A DNA stretch of 64,000 bases from Cunninghamella blakesleeana (Eukaryota > Mucoromycota > Mucoromycetes > Mucorales > Cunninghamellaceae), in the NCBI GenBank assembly GCA_017871115.1, contig JAFCIZ010000002.1:1199501-1263500 (forward strand). The letters run 5' to 3'. The position numbers and the translations under genes were made by a program. Below, piece after piece: positions 38,009 through 50,472 of this stretch (within the stretch, counting starts at the first letter, position 1; the number at the start of each line of letters is the position of its first letter). The notes beneath the pieces were generated by a model. That model was given only the letters and a program-made list of their open reading frames with translations, was not told the DNA's origin and made no database searches.

Positions 38009-41000
38009 CTAAAAACCAATATTTTCTGAATTATTTTATTTATTTATATATTTATAATTATTTGTAGCGGCACAGTAGAAGATTAATTAAACGTGTCGAA
38101 TCTTTAGAAGAAAAAAAATCCGAAGGAAATCATCAACTGCATATCTGGCAAACGCAATTTGATCAAGTACTATGAATATAAATTAAATTTATACTAGTTA
38201 TATATGTATTTATATATATATTTATATACATCTATTCATATACAATTTATCTATTTATGTTGAATTTTGATAGTTACAAAAAGACTTACAGCGTTTACTG
38301 GCTGATTATGCTTTAGAACATTCACGACATCAAATCTTTGACTATGGTAAATTTTGAAAAATCAAAAACTTGATTTTATGTATAAATATTTAGTGTGATT
38401 GATATTCTATTCGATTTTATTTTATTATCGCTGTCATTATTATCATCTTTAGACATTGAATCAATTTTAACAGAAGAATGGATGAATGATCACACAGTGA
38501 ATATAAAGGAATCTATCAAACAAGGAAAAGATATTACACAGAATAATACCTCAGAATTAGCGGACACAGTTAAAACTTGGTCATTGGAACGTAAACGATT
38601 CATAGAAAAATTTTCTATAGATTCAGGTATATATTCAAAGTTACAAAGTCGAATAGTAAAATATAATAAGCAATTAATTATTTTGTAAAATTACAACTAA
38701 TGTTGATTTTTTATAAATCGTTCAATTTTTTTTTAATAATAATAAAAAAAGGTATCAATGAAGACTTAGTTCAAGATTATAAATCAGCATTATATTCTTG
38801 GATAGAAATACAAAAATCTTTAAATGAAGCTAGTAATCAATATTATACATCCAGGTTTAAGGTAATGAATGAAGTTTTGTGATTTTTTATTTCTCTATTT
38901 TTTCATAAAAAAAGCATATTCATTTTCCTATCCTTGTATCTCATTTTACTTTATTGTTACTACTTTACTCTAGTTTTTATTACTCTCTGAAGAATTACGG
39001 CTGGTCAATCTCAAACTGGAAAAATCTGAGCGCATATTACAGGAAACACGTATTGAACTACTAAATACAGAAAAACAATTAGCATCAACAGAGCCAGGGA
39101 AGCAATCGATGAATGAAGGAGCAGAAATGAATATATATGAATCGCAAATTGTACCATCCGATGAAACTGGGAAAATGGTAATTATATTTACACAAGTCAG
39201 CAAAACAATTCTAAAAAAATAAAAATAAAAAAAATCATTATATTATATTGTCAATTTCTATTGGTTTATTTTCTTATTTTATTTTTTTTACTTTCATTTA
39301 TTTATAGCATAAAAATTTAGATAATCAGCAAGATCCGCTTGTAAGAGCGCAGAGAACATTAGAACATCAACTTCGTGAAATCAATATCATTAAAGAACAA
39401 AGGATTGATTTAAAACAACAGATTGCACAGCTTGAACTTGACTTGATTCAAATCCCGGAATCTCGTGTACATAAATTACCTACATGTCGCCAACTTTATC
39501 AATCTAGAGAATATCAAAGGGATAAATCGCAACATTTGTCTGGTCACGTAGAAAAATTAGAACATGATTTGGAAGATATGCAACGGCATCGTCGTCAACT
39601 AATGGACGAAATGGATACAGAACAGATATCACATATTCATTTATTAGAAGATCAGATGGGGAAATTAGAATATGAATTGACTCGTATCCGTGGACAACGT
39701 GATGGATTACAGTGTAAAATAGAAATTGGAAAAGCAAAAAGTGAAATGGCGAGATCAGCATCAGTAAAAGAATGGGAAACAATAGCTGAAACGCGTAAAC
39801 AACGTGCCCATTCATTAGAAAAGGAAGTCACTCGATGGTTACAAAAGTATGCATCTCGTACTGGATCGAAACAATTTTATCAATATGTAAATAGCCTCTG
39901 TTATCATGTTTTATCATTTGATTCTCTATTGTCTGAAAAAAAGTAAACACTAAATATAAAATAAATAAACATTTAGATAAAAGAAGATATTTATAAATGG
40001 TTTATCAGTATAATTTATTCACTTTTTTTTTTTGATGATTTATAAATAGTGACTTGGAAGAGCAACTAAATAACATGAAGCAACAATTAGTTTCTCGTAC
40101 TGAATTAACAGATCATGATAAAAACATGTTAAATGAAGAACTTAATCATTATAATACAGTTAAAAATTTAGAAAGAGAATTAGAAGAGTTTAAATCAATA
40201 TACGGTTTTGATCCTCTGACAGTGCAGCATGATCAAGTTATTAATATCCTGCAGGACAGGGTACAATCAGAACAATCATTAATTACACAAGCACGCCAAA
40301 GATTGGAATCATTACAGAATGTAAGCTATTATATGATAGTAAAAATAGTATTAGCAATTATATATATGAATATCAATAGAGTTAAATATATGGTTTTTAT
40401 TTTTTTATTTTTTCAAAAAAAAAAAAAAAAAATAGACCGAAAATCAGCTATTAAATGAAATCCGAAGTGTTGCAAAAGCATATAATGAATATGATGAACA
40501 AAACTTGAACAAAATTAAAAACTTAGAAACTATGGAAGATGAAATCATCCAATTACAATGTGATGTAAGTCTCACCCATAAATAATCTTCAAAATAATAA
40601 TACTTATTTACTTTTTCACGTTCACTTATTAAATGTATCCTTTCATATTTTAGCGTGTTTATTATAGTCAAACTTTTACTGCTCTCAATAAGTCAAAGGA
40701 TGCTCATGCTATGATCGCTAATGCATTAACTAAACAAATCGAAAAACAAATGAATTATATCAAGCAATTAAATGAAAGGGAAAAAAATTTAAATGGTCAA
40801 ATTGTGAGTTTTTTTTTTTAAAAAAAAATAATAATATTTATATACTTACATCATTTATATATATGCTTTTACTTATATTCTTTTTTTTGCTTTTATTTTT
40901 ATTTAGTCAAATTTAGATCGTGAAATTGCCGCTGGGAAATCAGCATCTGACATCTACCATCAAAAAATCACAGAATTAAGGACATCAGTTAATGAAACTA

Positions 41001-41594
41001 AAGAAAGGTTGATTTCAGCAAAAGATAAAGTTATAGAGGTAATTGCCATAATATGAAAAACGGAAGAAAAGAAATAGTGGTGGTGGTAATAATAATAATG
41101 CTGAGAAGTAATAGGTAGATCCATATATATGCTTATAACTATACATCTATTTTTTTACTGTGTTTATAGGCAGAAAAGTCATTAATGGAAAAAATTCGTT
41201 CTATTGAAGAAGGCGCACACAATCGATTAAGAATGGAAGAAAATAGTGAAGTATTGAGACGTAGAATTGAAGCTAATGCAAAAATTGAAAAGCCATCAGA
41301 ATTAAGACTTAAAAAAGAGAAGGAAGAATACAGAGTAAGCTAACTAATAGTTAAACAAAATAATAATAATAAGAAAATACTATGTTATTTTTTTTTACTA
41401 ATATATGTATATATTTATAGTCATTATTAAATTGTAGCTCTTGTGGGACTAGATTAAAGTCTCATGTATTAATGAGGTGTATGCACACCTTCTGTAAAAA
41501 TTGCTTAGATATTCGGGTTGAAACAAGGCAACGACGATGCCCAACTTGTAGCGAAACTTTTGGTGTAAACGATATTAGGCAATTTTATTTATAA
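37645..41594 (+). CDS. BRE1: E3 ubiquitin ligase BRE1 (histone H2B monoubiquitination)
   Basis: RING E3 that, with Rad6, monoubiquitinates histone H2B during transcription. Fourteen coding exons were traced with consistent phase; the protein is about 790-800 aa. The N-terminus carries a basic stretch RPPKKRLLPSRS. The bulk is coiled coil (for example EQLNNMKQQLVSRTELTDHD and YELTRIRGQRDGLQCKIE). The C-terminal C3HC4 RING starts at LLNCSSCGTRLKSHVLMRCM and continues through HTFCKNCLDIRVETRQRRCP to TCSETFGVNDIRQFYL, the typical Bre1 ending. A final-exon acceptor directly precedes the RING, so that exon encodes the RING alone. The start is the first ATG after a possible 5' UTR intron acceptor. 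Confidence 0.95.
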
Positions 41595-41985
41595 CATGTT
41601 TGTTTAATAAATTCACCAATTGCTTATTGTATTATATTTGTGTAAATAACTATATCGATTTTTGTTAATTTGAAATTAATTTATGCTGACAAAAACACCA
41701 AAGAATAATAATTCCGTTTATTATATATATGTATATATAAGTTAAGAGTTTTGCCATTTTTTTCTTTTTTTATGGACTCTATTCATAGTTTATTTAAATG
41801 ATTTGTATATATGTTAATAAACTATTAACTATATAAAAACAGAAGTAAATAGAACATACAAAGCTGAGATAAATAAAAATAAAAAGCAATAATGATAATG
41901 AAAATGGTCGCAGTAAAAGCCATTTTTTATCTAGGTCGTACCTGGCTTAAGATTTATCTAAATTGTTATAGAAAATACCAGAATA

Positions 41986-42046
41986 GTACGTAGTAGAATT
42001 GTATGATATAAAATTGAAATCGTTTTAGGATCTTTACTACGTACTT
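41986..42046. repeat. 61-bp hairpin, 11-bp perfect inverted repeat
   Basis: AGTACGTAGTA at 41986-41996 pairs perfectly with TACTACGTACT at 42036-42046, with 39 bp between the arms. Confidence 0.75.
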
Positions 42047-42064
42047 ATTATAGATTATTTAAAG

Positions 42065-42294
42065 CCCATAAAAGGAAACTCATATACTATAAACTGTTTA
42101 TGATGATAAGCTTTTATTCTAATTAAATTAAAAAAACGAGAAAATGTATAAAGTATCTAAGAATTATTAATGAAAAAAATACATTACAAAGGAAAAGAAA
42201 AACTTATTTCTCAAGTATAACAAAAGTAAAAACCTAATAATCATCTCCTTTCTTTTTTTACTCTAAGTATAATTTATAAATTTCCTTTTATGGG
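42065..42294. repeat. 230-bp segment bounded by 14-bp perfect inverted repeats
   Basis: CCCATAAAAGGAAA at 42065-42078 is the exact reverse complement of 42281-42294. The enclosed DNA is AT-rich and non-coding. No target-site duplication is visible at the ends. Confidence 0.7.
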
Positions 42295-42596
42295 TTCCAA
42301 AAAAATTTATATGTTGTATGGAATATTACCTAAGCTTATAGTATATTTATTTATAAATTATCTTTTAGCTGTTGTTATTATTATTATTTGTAAAAATATT
42401 TATTTATAGTTTTTAAATAAAGCGTAATTTTTTCTTTATATTAATAAAATGAATAATAAAAGTTATGCAAAAAGCCTAATAAAGTTAGGAAAGGAAAATC
42501 AATGACGGAGTCTAAAAAAGCCTCTATTAAAGTGAATTTTTTTTTTCGCTCTTGCTTTTTTTTTTTAAACAATACAAACATTTATATACAAATCAA

Positions 42597-43738
42597 ATGT
42601 CTCGAGGTGGATTCGGAAGAGGCGGCGGTCGTGGAGGTGGTGCAGCTGGTAGAAATTCTGGCGCACAACAGTTACTATCTTTTGATTTATTGCGAGATGT
42701 TGGCGTTAATGGATTATTCAACGTTCAAACAGCCTTATTTCCAGTAAAATACATTTATTTATTTATTTATTTTTAAATATATATATATCAAGGCTTTACA
42801 AATGATTAAATGATTAAAAAAATAAACATACTATTATTATTTGTATTAAATATAGGAAATGGAAGTACCGGTACCTAGAAAACCAACTTCAAATGAACGG
42901 ATACAGTATCAACTAAGAAAATCTTATATTGGAAAAATCAAAAACTCTCCTTTTTATTTGACAGAACCTCCGCCACCAAGAGGTAATATTTTATAGCCTT
43001 CATAACATATATATATATATATATATATATAAATGTTTACAAGATAAGTGATGGTAGTGATGTTTTTTTTTAAAAAAAACTATATATTTATTCATTATTT
43101 TTATATATTTTAAATACATACAGATATTGAGCGATACTCTGATAGATATAAACAACCTGATATAAATAAACGAAAACTTCGAGATATTCAAACAGGTATA
43201 CATAATATATATATAAATGTAAATAGTAGCAATAGTAAAAAAATAAATTAAATAATAAGATAATAAAATAAAACACTATAGATAACGAATGATAATTATG
43301 ATATACTTTTGGAAATTATAGATTTAGATATGTTCCCTGAAGAACTACATAGTATTTTAGACCCTACAAAAGCCAAGAAAAGTAAAGAGAAATTTATCCA
43401 TAATATATTTATAAAAAATAGGAATAGTACTAAATATATAAAACTGATTATATTAATTATTATATAAATTATTATTATGCGCATTTAATTAAATAGAACG
43501 AAAACAAGTAATGCAAGATGATTTCGGTAAAATAGAAGCTTTATTGGATAATGCGAATGAAGATAAAGAAGATGATGAAGAAGGAGGTGAAAACCAAGGT
43601 AGCGATGCAGAAGAAGAAGAAGAAGATTATGATGAAGAAGAGTTGGTCGACGATAACGATTATGGGCAAAATTACTTTGATAATGGGGAAGATGATGGGG
43701 ATGATGGGGACGATGGAGATGGCGAAGGTTATTATTAA
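42597..43738 (+). CDS. RNA polymerase III subunit Rpc31 (RPC7/POLR3G family)
   Basis: Member of the Rpc31-Rpc34-Rpc82 subcomplex needed for specific initiation at tRNA and 5S genes. Exons 42597-42743, 42856-42982, 43124-43195, 43322-43381 and 43497-43738 keep phase and give 215 aa. The N-terminus is Gly/Arg-rich (MSRGGFGRGGGRGGG). Then comes the family core: LFPEMEVPVPRKPTSNERIQ, SPFYL and RYSDRY, followed by DMFPEEL. The C-terminal third is almost entirely Asp/Glu (from about residue 150), the known acidic tail. The short length and this order fit fungal Rpc31. Confidence 0.92.
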
Positions 43739-43949
43739 TACTATTTCAGCTTTATACTTAAAGTTATACATACAACTACAATCTTTTCATTCCACATATA
43801 ATTATATTTTACATTTTACAAGTTTTGTTTATTTTTATTCACATCATTATTATAAAATAAATATTTTTTTTTTAAAAACTATTATTGAGTATACAGGTGC
43901 AGTTTTATCTTGTTATTAGATTGACTTAAATAGGGTGATTATTAGATGG

Positions 43950-46279
43950 TTAATCATTTTTTACTGCTTCATTTTCATTTTCTAATTTAGCTAAATCTTG
44001 ATCAATACGATTAAATTGCCATTTCCATGATGCGTTATATAAAAATGGCCGTAAGTCAAATCTATTGTCATCGGGGCTGTAAGCTTCTGCATGATAAGCT
44101 GGTGTCATTGTTGTCATTTTATGCCTGTTAATAGAATAATAAAAGAAAAATCTTTTGACTTTTGCTGCCACCTAAAAATAAAAAATATAAAAAAAAGAAA
44201 AGCCATGAATTAGTAAATGAATAAATAAACAAAATCGCTTACAAAATTCATATAAATTTTACCTCCGATGGCTTTAAGGCTTCGCCCCATTCATGTACTA
44301 GTTTTGAAAACATAGCATAAGGACCACATCTTTCTACTTTACGTAATCGGCCAAATTGTGTAAGTTCATCGTAAGTCATACCCATATCCACTTCATCTGA
44401 TTGTACGTAGTCATGCGTAATTGGTTCTAATTCAGCAGTTGGTGTAGCATCTAAAAATTCCTCCAAGACGGGCATATCAAAAGCAACTTTTGCATAAGCA
44501 ATAAATCTTTTTAAATCACTTTTACTAATACCACCAATGGGATTCACATCTGCACTACTGCAATCATATTTTGTTAGATATCCACGAAGACTTTCATCTA
44601 CATTAGCACTACCCAAAACTAAAAGGCCACCTTGAATTGAACGACACCATGGAAGCAATTGAGCAAACATATAAGATAATAACATTCTTAGTCTTGCTTG
44701 AATATTTTGAAGAGCTAAATTTTCAGTAGATGATCCACCATGCACTCTGAATTTTGGAATATGGCCAGTAGCAAGTGAAAATAAGGATTGAATGGCTTTG
44801 ACAACAGTGTCCATATTGAGATCAGTATGATAACTTCCAATTGTTTCTGCAAGATCTTTGGCTCGTTTTCTTGTTTCACTACTTGAATTTTCTGTACCCA
44901 TATAGCATGTATAAAAAATATTGTTTGCAAATTCACGTGGATCTGTTGGAACATAATCGGATACGTCTTTATCAGGATTACCACCAGCAACCAAGCGACG
45001 AGCATCATTAATCACTTGTTGATTACCTTCTTGAGATTCTTTGACAACAAGTCTACACATAGATGCTACAATAACGGCAGTTGCGCAACTATCAATACCA
45101 CCACTTAAAGGTAAAAAGTAACCAGCTGTTTTTGAACGACGAAGATAATCCCATAGCCAACAAGCAGGACCAAGCGCAATTTCTTCTTCAGGTGTATGGT
45201 ATTTGGGTGGCTGAGATTTAGTAGGTTTAAGGCGAAGGTCTTCATCTTGATATTTGCCTAAACTTGAATTGATATCCACACGTTCATATGCTTGAGTAAA
45301 GCTTGCTTGTATACCGCGACTTGCCATTCGTGCACGGAATGATCGTATATCTTCTAAATCTACAGTAGCTGTTACTACTTCCTATTTATAATTATATAAA
45401 TAGTATATAGCATATATAATAATTTAAGTAGTTAGGCACATTTTGCTTTATCAATAAATAAACAGATTAAACTTACAACATCTCTAAGGGAGAATTGTGA
45501 ACCTTGGGCAATAATTTCACCGTTCATAACAATCATAGCACAGCCATCATAATAAAGGCGATCACCATCACAACCTTGTTGATTGGCATATAAATATAGA
45601 CCGCCTACCTATTAAGATGTTACATCACTTTAAGTTACTTTTTCGTTTTTTATTCTATATTCTATTTTTATTTTATTGTATTAATATAAATACACGTGTG
45701 TATATATAAGTATGTGCATGTGTATACTTACTTTTAGTGTAGCTGCCTTCATTAAATCAATTCTAAGGTTCAACTTTCTTAATTCATGATGGCTACCACT
45801 GCTGTTTGTAAAAACTTCAACACCGTCTAAACCCATACCTATATGAGGACTAAAGATTATGGAAAACTATATATTAATACTATCTTCCCTTTATTTATTT
45901 ATTCTGCTTCATTCATTACATTATATTATATACCTAAGTGGGGTAAATAATTCTTCACAAGTTTCGCATCCGAAACATGTATCCAAAGTACTAATGACAG
46001 CATCTCCAATAGGTACTTGAGTTTGATGAGTGATTTTTTGGATCATACGTGGCAAATAAAATTTTTCGACTTTTTTAGCAACCCATGGTGTAAAAAAACG
46101 TAATTCACGATAGTTTCCATCATTGGCAAGGTATATTTTTGGACGAATTAAAACAATCTTGCAGTCGGCTATAATAACTCTACAATTATATTTTACGGTT
46201 TTATGCATGATAGGCCTGTTAAATAATTATAAATATAGTTGATAAATATAAAGTAGGGTATTTATTTTGGTGTGTGAGC

Positions 46280-46320
<41 letters not shown>

Positions 46321-46816
46321 CATCCCAATATCTAATATCATATCTTTTGCTTCTTCGCTTTGTAAAATTGCAGCAAGTACTTCCCAAGAATGGAGATAGG
46401 TATCCCCTTCCAAAAAATGATCTTGACATCCATAACCACTATTTTTTTTTAAAAAAGAAAAATTAAAACAGTGTATATAGTTTATTAATATATATATAGC
46501 AAATACTTAGAACACTTACGTTACTTCTAATTCAGGACCTACGCGTAATTTTGCACCATTTTTTTTAGCTATACGAATACTTTCTAAAATACGTTCAAGA
46601 TTGCCTTCAAAGTCTAAAGCCCATTGATTTAATGAGCAAGTAGCAACAGTAATTCTTATAATAATAATAAAAATAAAAATAATAATAATAATAGTAATAG
46701 TAATAATAAAAGAGTAAGAGAAGTAAAAAAAAAAAAAGTGAATAAAATATATTTAATTTTTATTTAATTATTTTTTAGTTGACTTTATATAAAATTTATT
46801 ATTACAAATGACCCAT
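43950..46816 (-). CDS. QNS1: glutamine-dependent NAD+ synthetase
   Basis: Makes NAD+ from nicotinic acid adenine dinucleotide, ATP and glutamine, the last step of NAD synthesis. The first coding exon is just 11 nt (46806-46816) and joins to give [20 protein letters not shown], matching the family start. The N-terminal nitrilase-like glutaminase shows the Glu in GPELEVTGYGC and the Cys nucleophile in [11 protein letters not shown]. The C-terminal synthetase has the ATP pyrophosphatase P-loop [17 protein letters not shown] and [20 protein letters not shown], and ends with [15 protein letters not shown]. About 700 aa, in line with the fungal enzyme. It is divergent from the LIM gene. Confidence 0.95.
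46281..46316. repeat. (AAT)n microsatellite in a QNS1 intron
   Basis: Perfect triplet tract of about 36 bp. Confidence 0.9.
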
Positions 46817-47271
46817 GCTAGTTTATTATTTAAATTGCTTAAAAAAATCGAAAGAAAGAGATAAAAAAAATGTAAAAAACTATAAAGAAAAAAATATGTA
46901 AGCATTTTCAGATTCCGATCTTTTATTATCTTTTTTCCACTAGGTAGTTTTTTAATGATTAAATAAGTATAAAAATAACAAATGTATCATATGGCATAAA
47001 TTTATATATATATGTATATGTGTTTTTATAATGAATATATGGAATTACATAAGGATGGCTAACAATAACAAAATAGAAAATGTTTTTTTTTTTCCGCAGT
47101 TACCAAAATAGGATATGTGTTGATTTCAGCACAAAAAAGAAATAAAGGAGGCAATTTTTTTTTACTCTCTATTTCTTTCTTCTTTCTTTTTTTTTTTAAT
47201 TTTTTTTTAAATAATACTACTTTATTATATATAATTATTCTCTTTTTTAAATAATATTTTTATTATAAATT
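46817..47271. promoter_or_regulatory. divergent intergenic region, QNS1 / LIM gene
   Basis: 455 bp between two start codons. It is AT-rich with long pyrimidine runs (47155-47200) next to the LIM gene start. No ACTCCG-type element was seen. No other gene is supported. Confidence 0.45.
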
Positions 47272-49883
47272 ATGGGTTATTGCAATCGCTGTGGTGACAT
47301 TATTAATGGTAGTAAATGTCGTAAATGTGGTGGAAAACCTGTTGGTAATAATTTTGCTATATTTTCAAAAAAAAAAAAAAAAAAACTAAAAAGAAACTTA
47401 ATGAACTTATTTTTACTTGTTATTCTTTAATATATCAATCAATAGAATCTTTGGCAAAAGGTAACACTGATTCTAAATCAATTGTTGACCGTTGGCAAAG
47501 TCAGTAAGTGGTATACTATTGTTTTTGCTTATTTTTTTTAAAAAATTTAAAATGAATTATTAAATAAAATGTTGCAGGTAATTTTTTATTAACTCTATTT
47601 TTTATTAAATTGTATCATCTTAATTATAAAATAGGTATGCAAATAGTATTTTATCTGGTCCTGACCCAACTGGAACTACTAGTACACCATTGATGAAACG
47701 TAACTCAGTTACCAACTTTCCTTCCAGTTATAGAAATAGATCGCCATCAATATCTGTACAACCCAAAACTTGCATTTTATGTCATAAAGCTGTTCCTCTT
47801 GGTAGCCAACTTGGAAAGGTGGATTATTGTCACGAATGTCGTGTAAAAATATTTGACAAGAAATCTGATGATAAAGCTCCTGTAGATAATACAGTTTCAA
47901 AACAATGGTAACCTTTTTTTCTATAAAAAAACGTAAAAACATTAACGTTATTTTTATCACTAATCTATGTATTTTATTTTTAATTTTATTTATTTAAAAA
48001 ACAGTGTTGTTTGCTTTGAATCTATTAAACCTGAACAACCCAAAGTGCAACATCAAGGACGTGCTTGGCATAAAGACTGCATTCGCTGTTATGTATGTTC
48101 TAAAATTCTACCCAATCCTACTGCTTTAGATTTACAAGGTGCTTCAAGATGTTTGGATTGTCAAAAGCAGCAAAATGGTGGTGCTACATCAATTGTTTCG
48201 CCTACATCAACTGTTAGTAGTAGACTTAGTAGTGAAAGCCGGTTTAGTCCTATTTTAAGATCAAAAAGAAGAGAAAGTTTTGGTAGTTTAACCAGTCAAA
48301 GTACATTGGGTGATTTTGGTACCTATAATTCTTTCATGGCTGATAAATTATCCACACGAAAAAAATCAATGGATGCTATTTCTTCTTACTCTAGACCTCA
48401 ATTGGATTCTAAATTATTTAGACAATATCAAAAATCTATTCATCAACAGAAGCAGCAACAAGAATCCACATCTCCATTATCTCCAATTGAAAAACAAAGA
48501 CCCATAACACCTACTAGTCCCGATAGTAATAAATTTAGATCATTTTCTCCTAATTTATCCACTGGTTTAAATGATATGAATATTAATAACATTAGTTTAT
48601 CAACATCGACTTCTACTCTTGTTCCAAATACCAAAAATCGTAGATCATCTGTATCTAATAACAATACAACAACAACAACTGATAAGCCAGCGTCTAAAAA
48701 GACATGTAGAAAATGTATGCAACAATTACGTGGTCCTCGTGTTCGATTGCCTACACCTTCTGGCGATACTTGGTACTATCACTATGACTGTTTAACTTGC
48801 GCTGCCTGTGGTGGTCATTTTACTGAATCAGAATTTATTGGTGATGGTAAAGACGTATTTCATTTACATTGTAGAGCTCCTTCTCCACCTCGATCTACTT
48901 CTCCTCCTTCACCTGTAACTACTTTATCAACATCCACATCTACTTCACCTATTCCTTCTGTTACAAAATCTACTCCTCATTTAAATACACAAACAAATAA
49001 AAAACATAATTCACACGGTACTGAAATAAATACAAATCAACAAATCACCGATTATAGATGCCATACTTGTCAATTAATTATTGAAGATAAATATTTAAAA
49101 AATGGTACACGACTTTTCCATCCAAAGGTAAATAATGAATTGAATAATAATACGAGTTGTAATAATAAAGTATATATCAAATATAAATATTTATTCTAAT
49201 TCTATTATTTTTTTAATTTTATTTTTTGAATTAACAAACAGTGTTTCACTTGTTCATCTTGTCATGAGCAAATTCCTTCTGATAAACCATTCTATGATAT
49301 TCAACAAGAAGCGCACTGTGAATCATGTACACAAAAAATCATGAAAACAAATCCAAGTAGAAGTACAGGTTATATCAATCCAAGTCATAACAACAGCAAA
49401 TACAAAAGTAATAACGTATCAATAGATGTTAAAAGTATTCCAAACAATAAAGAATTCCCATTAACACTATCACCATCCGTCTCTTCTCCATTAATACCAT
49501 GGGATGAACAAAAAGGTGATACTCCTTCCCATATTTGGATGAATCGAACAAAAGCTTTACCTAAATTAGGTGGTAGTAAAATCTGTCCTGGTTGTAACTT
49601 AAGTATTGCCGTGATGGATGATACACCTGGCCCTAAAGCAAGTAGATGGCATAAAAAGTGTTTGAAATGTACTGGTTGTAGAAAACAAATGGATTCTGGT
49701 GCTAAAGTAATTATGTCAGATAAAAAATGGCTAGTGAAGTGCAGCGATTGTTCTGTAAGTGTTTTTTTTATTAATATAAAAAGTTTTTTATATTTATGAT
49801 TTTTCAAAATTATTCATCTTTTTTATTTTTATTTTATTTATTATATTTAGGATAAAAATCCAATCCCAAAATATGTTCGATAG
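47272..49883 (+). CDS. multi-LIM-domain protein
   Basis: Probable cytoskeletal or signalling scaffold; the partner is unknown. Exons 47272-47344, 47446-47503, 47635-47907, 48005-49127, 49242-49754 and 49851-49883 keep phase and give 690 aa. It opens with a small zinc-ribbon-like motif, CNRCGDIINGSKCRKCGG. LIM-type modules follow. The first is CVVCFESIKPEQP ... WHKDCIRCYVC. The second is KTCRKCMQQLRGP ... YHYDCLTCAACGG, then CHTCQLII ... FHPKCFTCSSCHEQIP. The last is CPGCNLSIAVMD ... WHKKCLKCTGCRKQMDSG. The Ser/Thr/Pro-rich linkers look disordered and carry many SP/TP sites. The N-terminal ribbon plus LIM layout resembles fungal LIM proteins of the paxillin-like group. LIM identity is sure, role not. 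Confidence 0.88.
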
Positions 49884-50472
49884 ATTTCATCATTTAAGTA
49901 TATATATATATATATATATTTGTTACCCTTTTTTATATAACTTTGTTGTTACGTATGTACGTATATTATAACCTTTTTACATAGTTTGATTTTATTCTTT
50001 ATTTCTTATAAATAGTTTTTTTTATTATTTTTTTTATTAAAAAAATATATATATATAATTATATAAATGTATATGTATAAATAAATATGATTTTTCTTAG
50101 TTAATTTAAATACTGGTTACCATAATAAAGTGATCATAATAACATTATAAAAAAAAGTTCCTCGATTTTGAACTCCGAGTGATTTTTTTTTCGCAATTTA
50201 AACTGATTTTTTTGTGGTGTTTTATTTTCTCTTTCTTTTCCTTTAATTTTTTTTAAGAACACTTGACCTTTTGACAATTGTAAGTGATTAAAGTAAATAT
50301 AAAAAACACAAAGATCATTTGATAAATGTTCAATAAATAAATGCTTACTAAATAGTGACGCGAATAATAAGATGGAATAATGTTTTTTTTTCTTTTTCTT
50401 TTTATTCAAGTTTATATATAAATATATACTATATATTCATATTATTAGCGATTCAAAACTTGTGTCTATATT
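49884..50472. promoter_or_regulatory. LIM gene 3' flank / KH gene promoter
   Basis: 589 bp between two plus-strand genes. AACTCCGAGTG lies at 50171-50181, 292 bp before the KH ATG; the same 11-mer occurs at 62194-62204. The remainder is AT-rich with TA repeats near 49897-49920 and a long T/A tract. No gene is seen. Confidence 0.45.

Larger units (their letters stand above)
41595..42596. other. intergenic region with inverted repeats, BRE1 / RPC31
   Basis: About 1 kb between two plus-strand genes. It holds two inverted-repeat pairs: AGTACGTAGTA (41986-41996) with its exact complement at 42036-42046, and CCCATAAAAGGAAA (42065-42078) with its exact complement at 42281-42294. Near the Rpc31 start is GACGGAGTC (42504-42512). 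No coding exon is supported. Confidence 0.55.
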
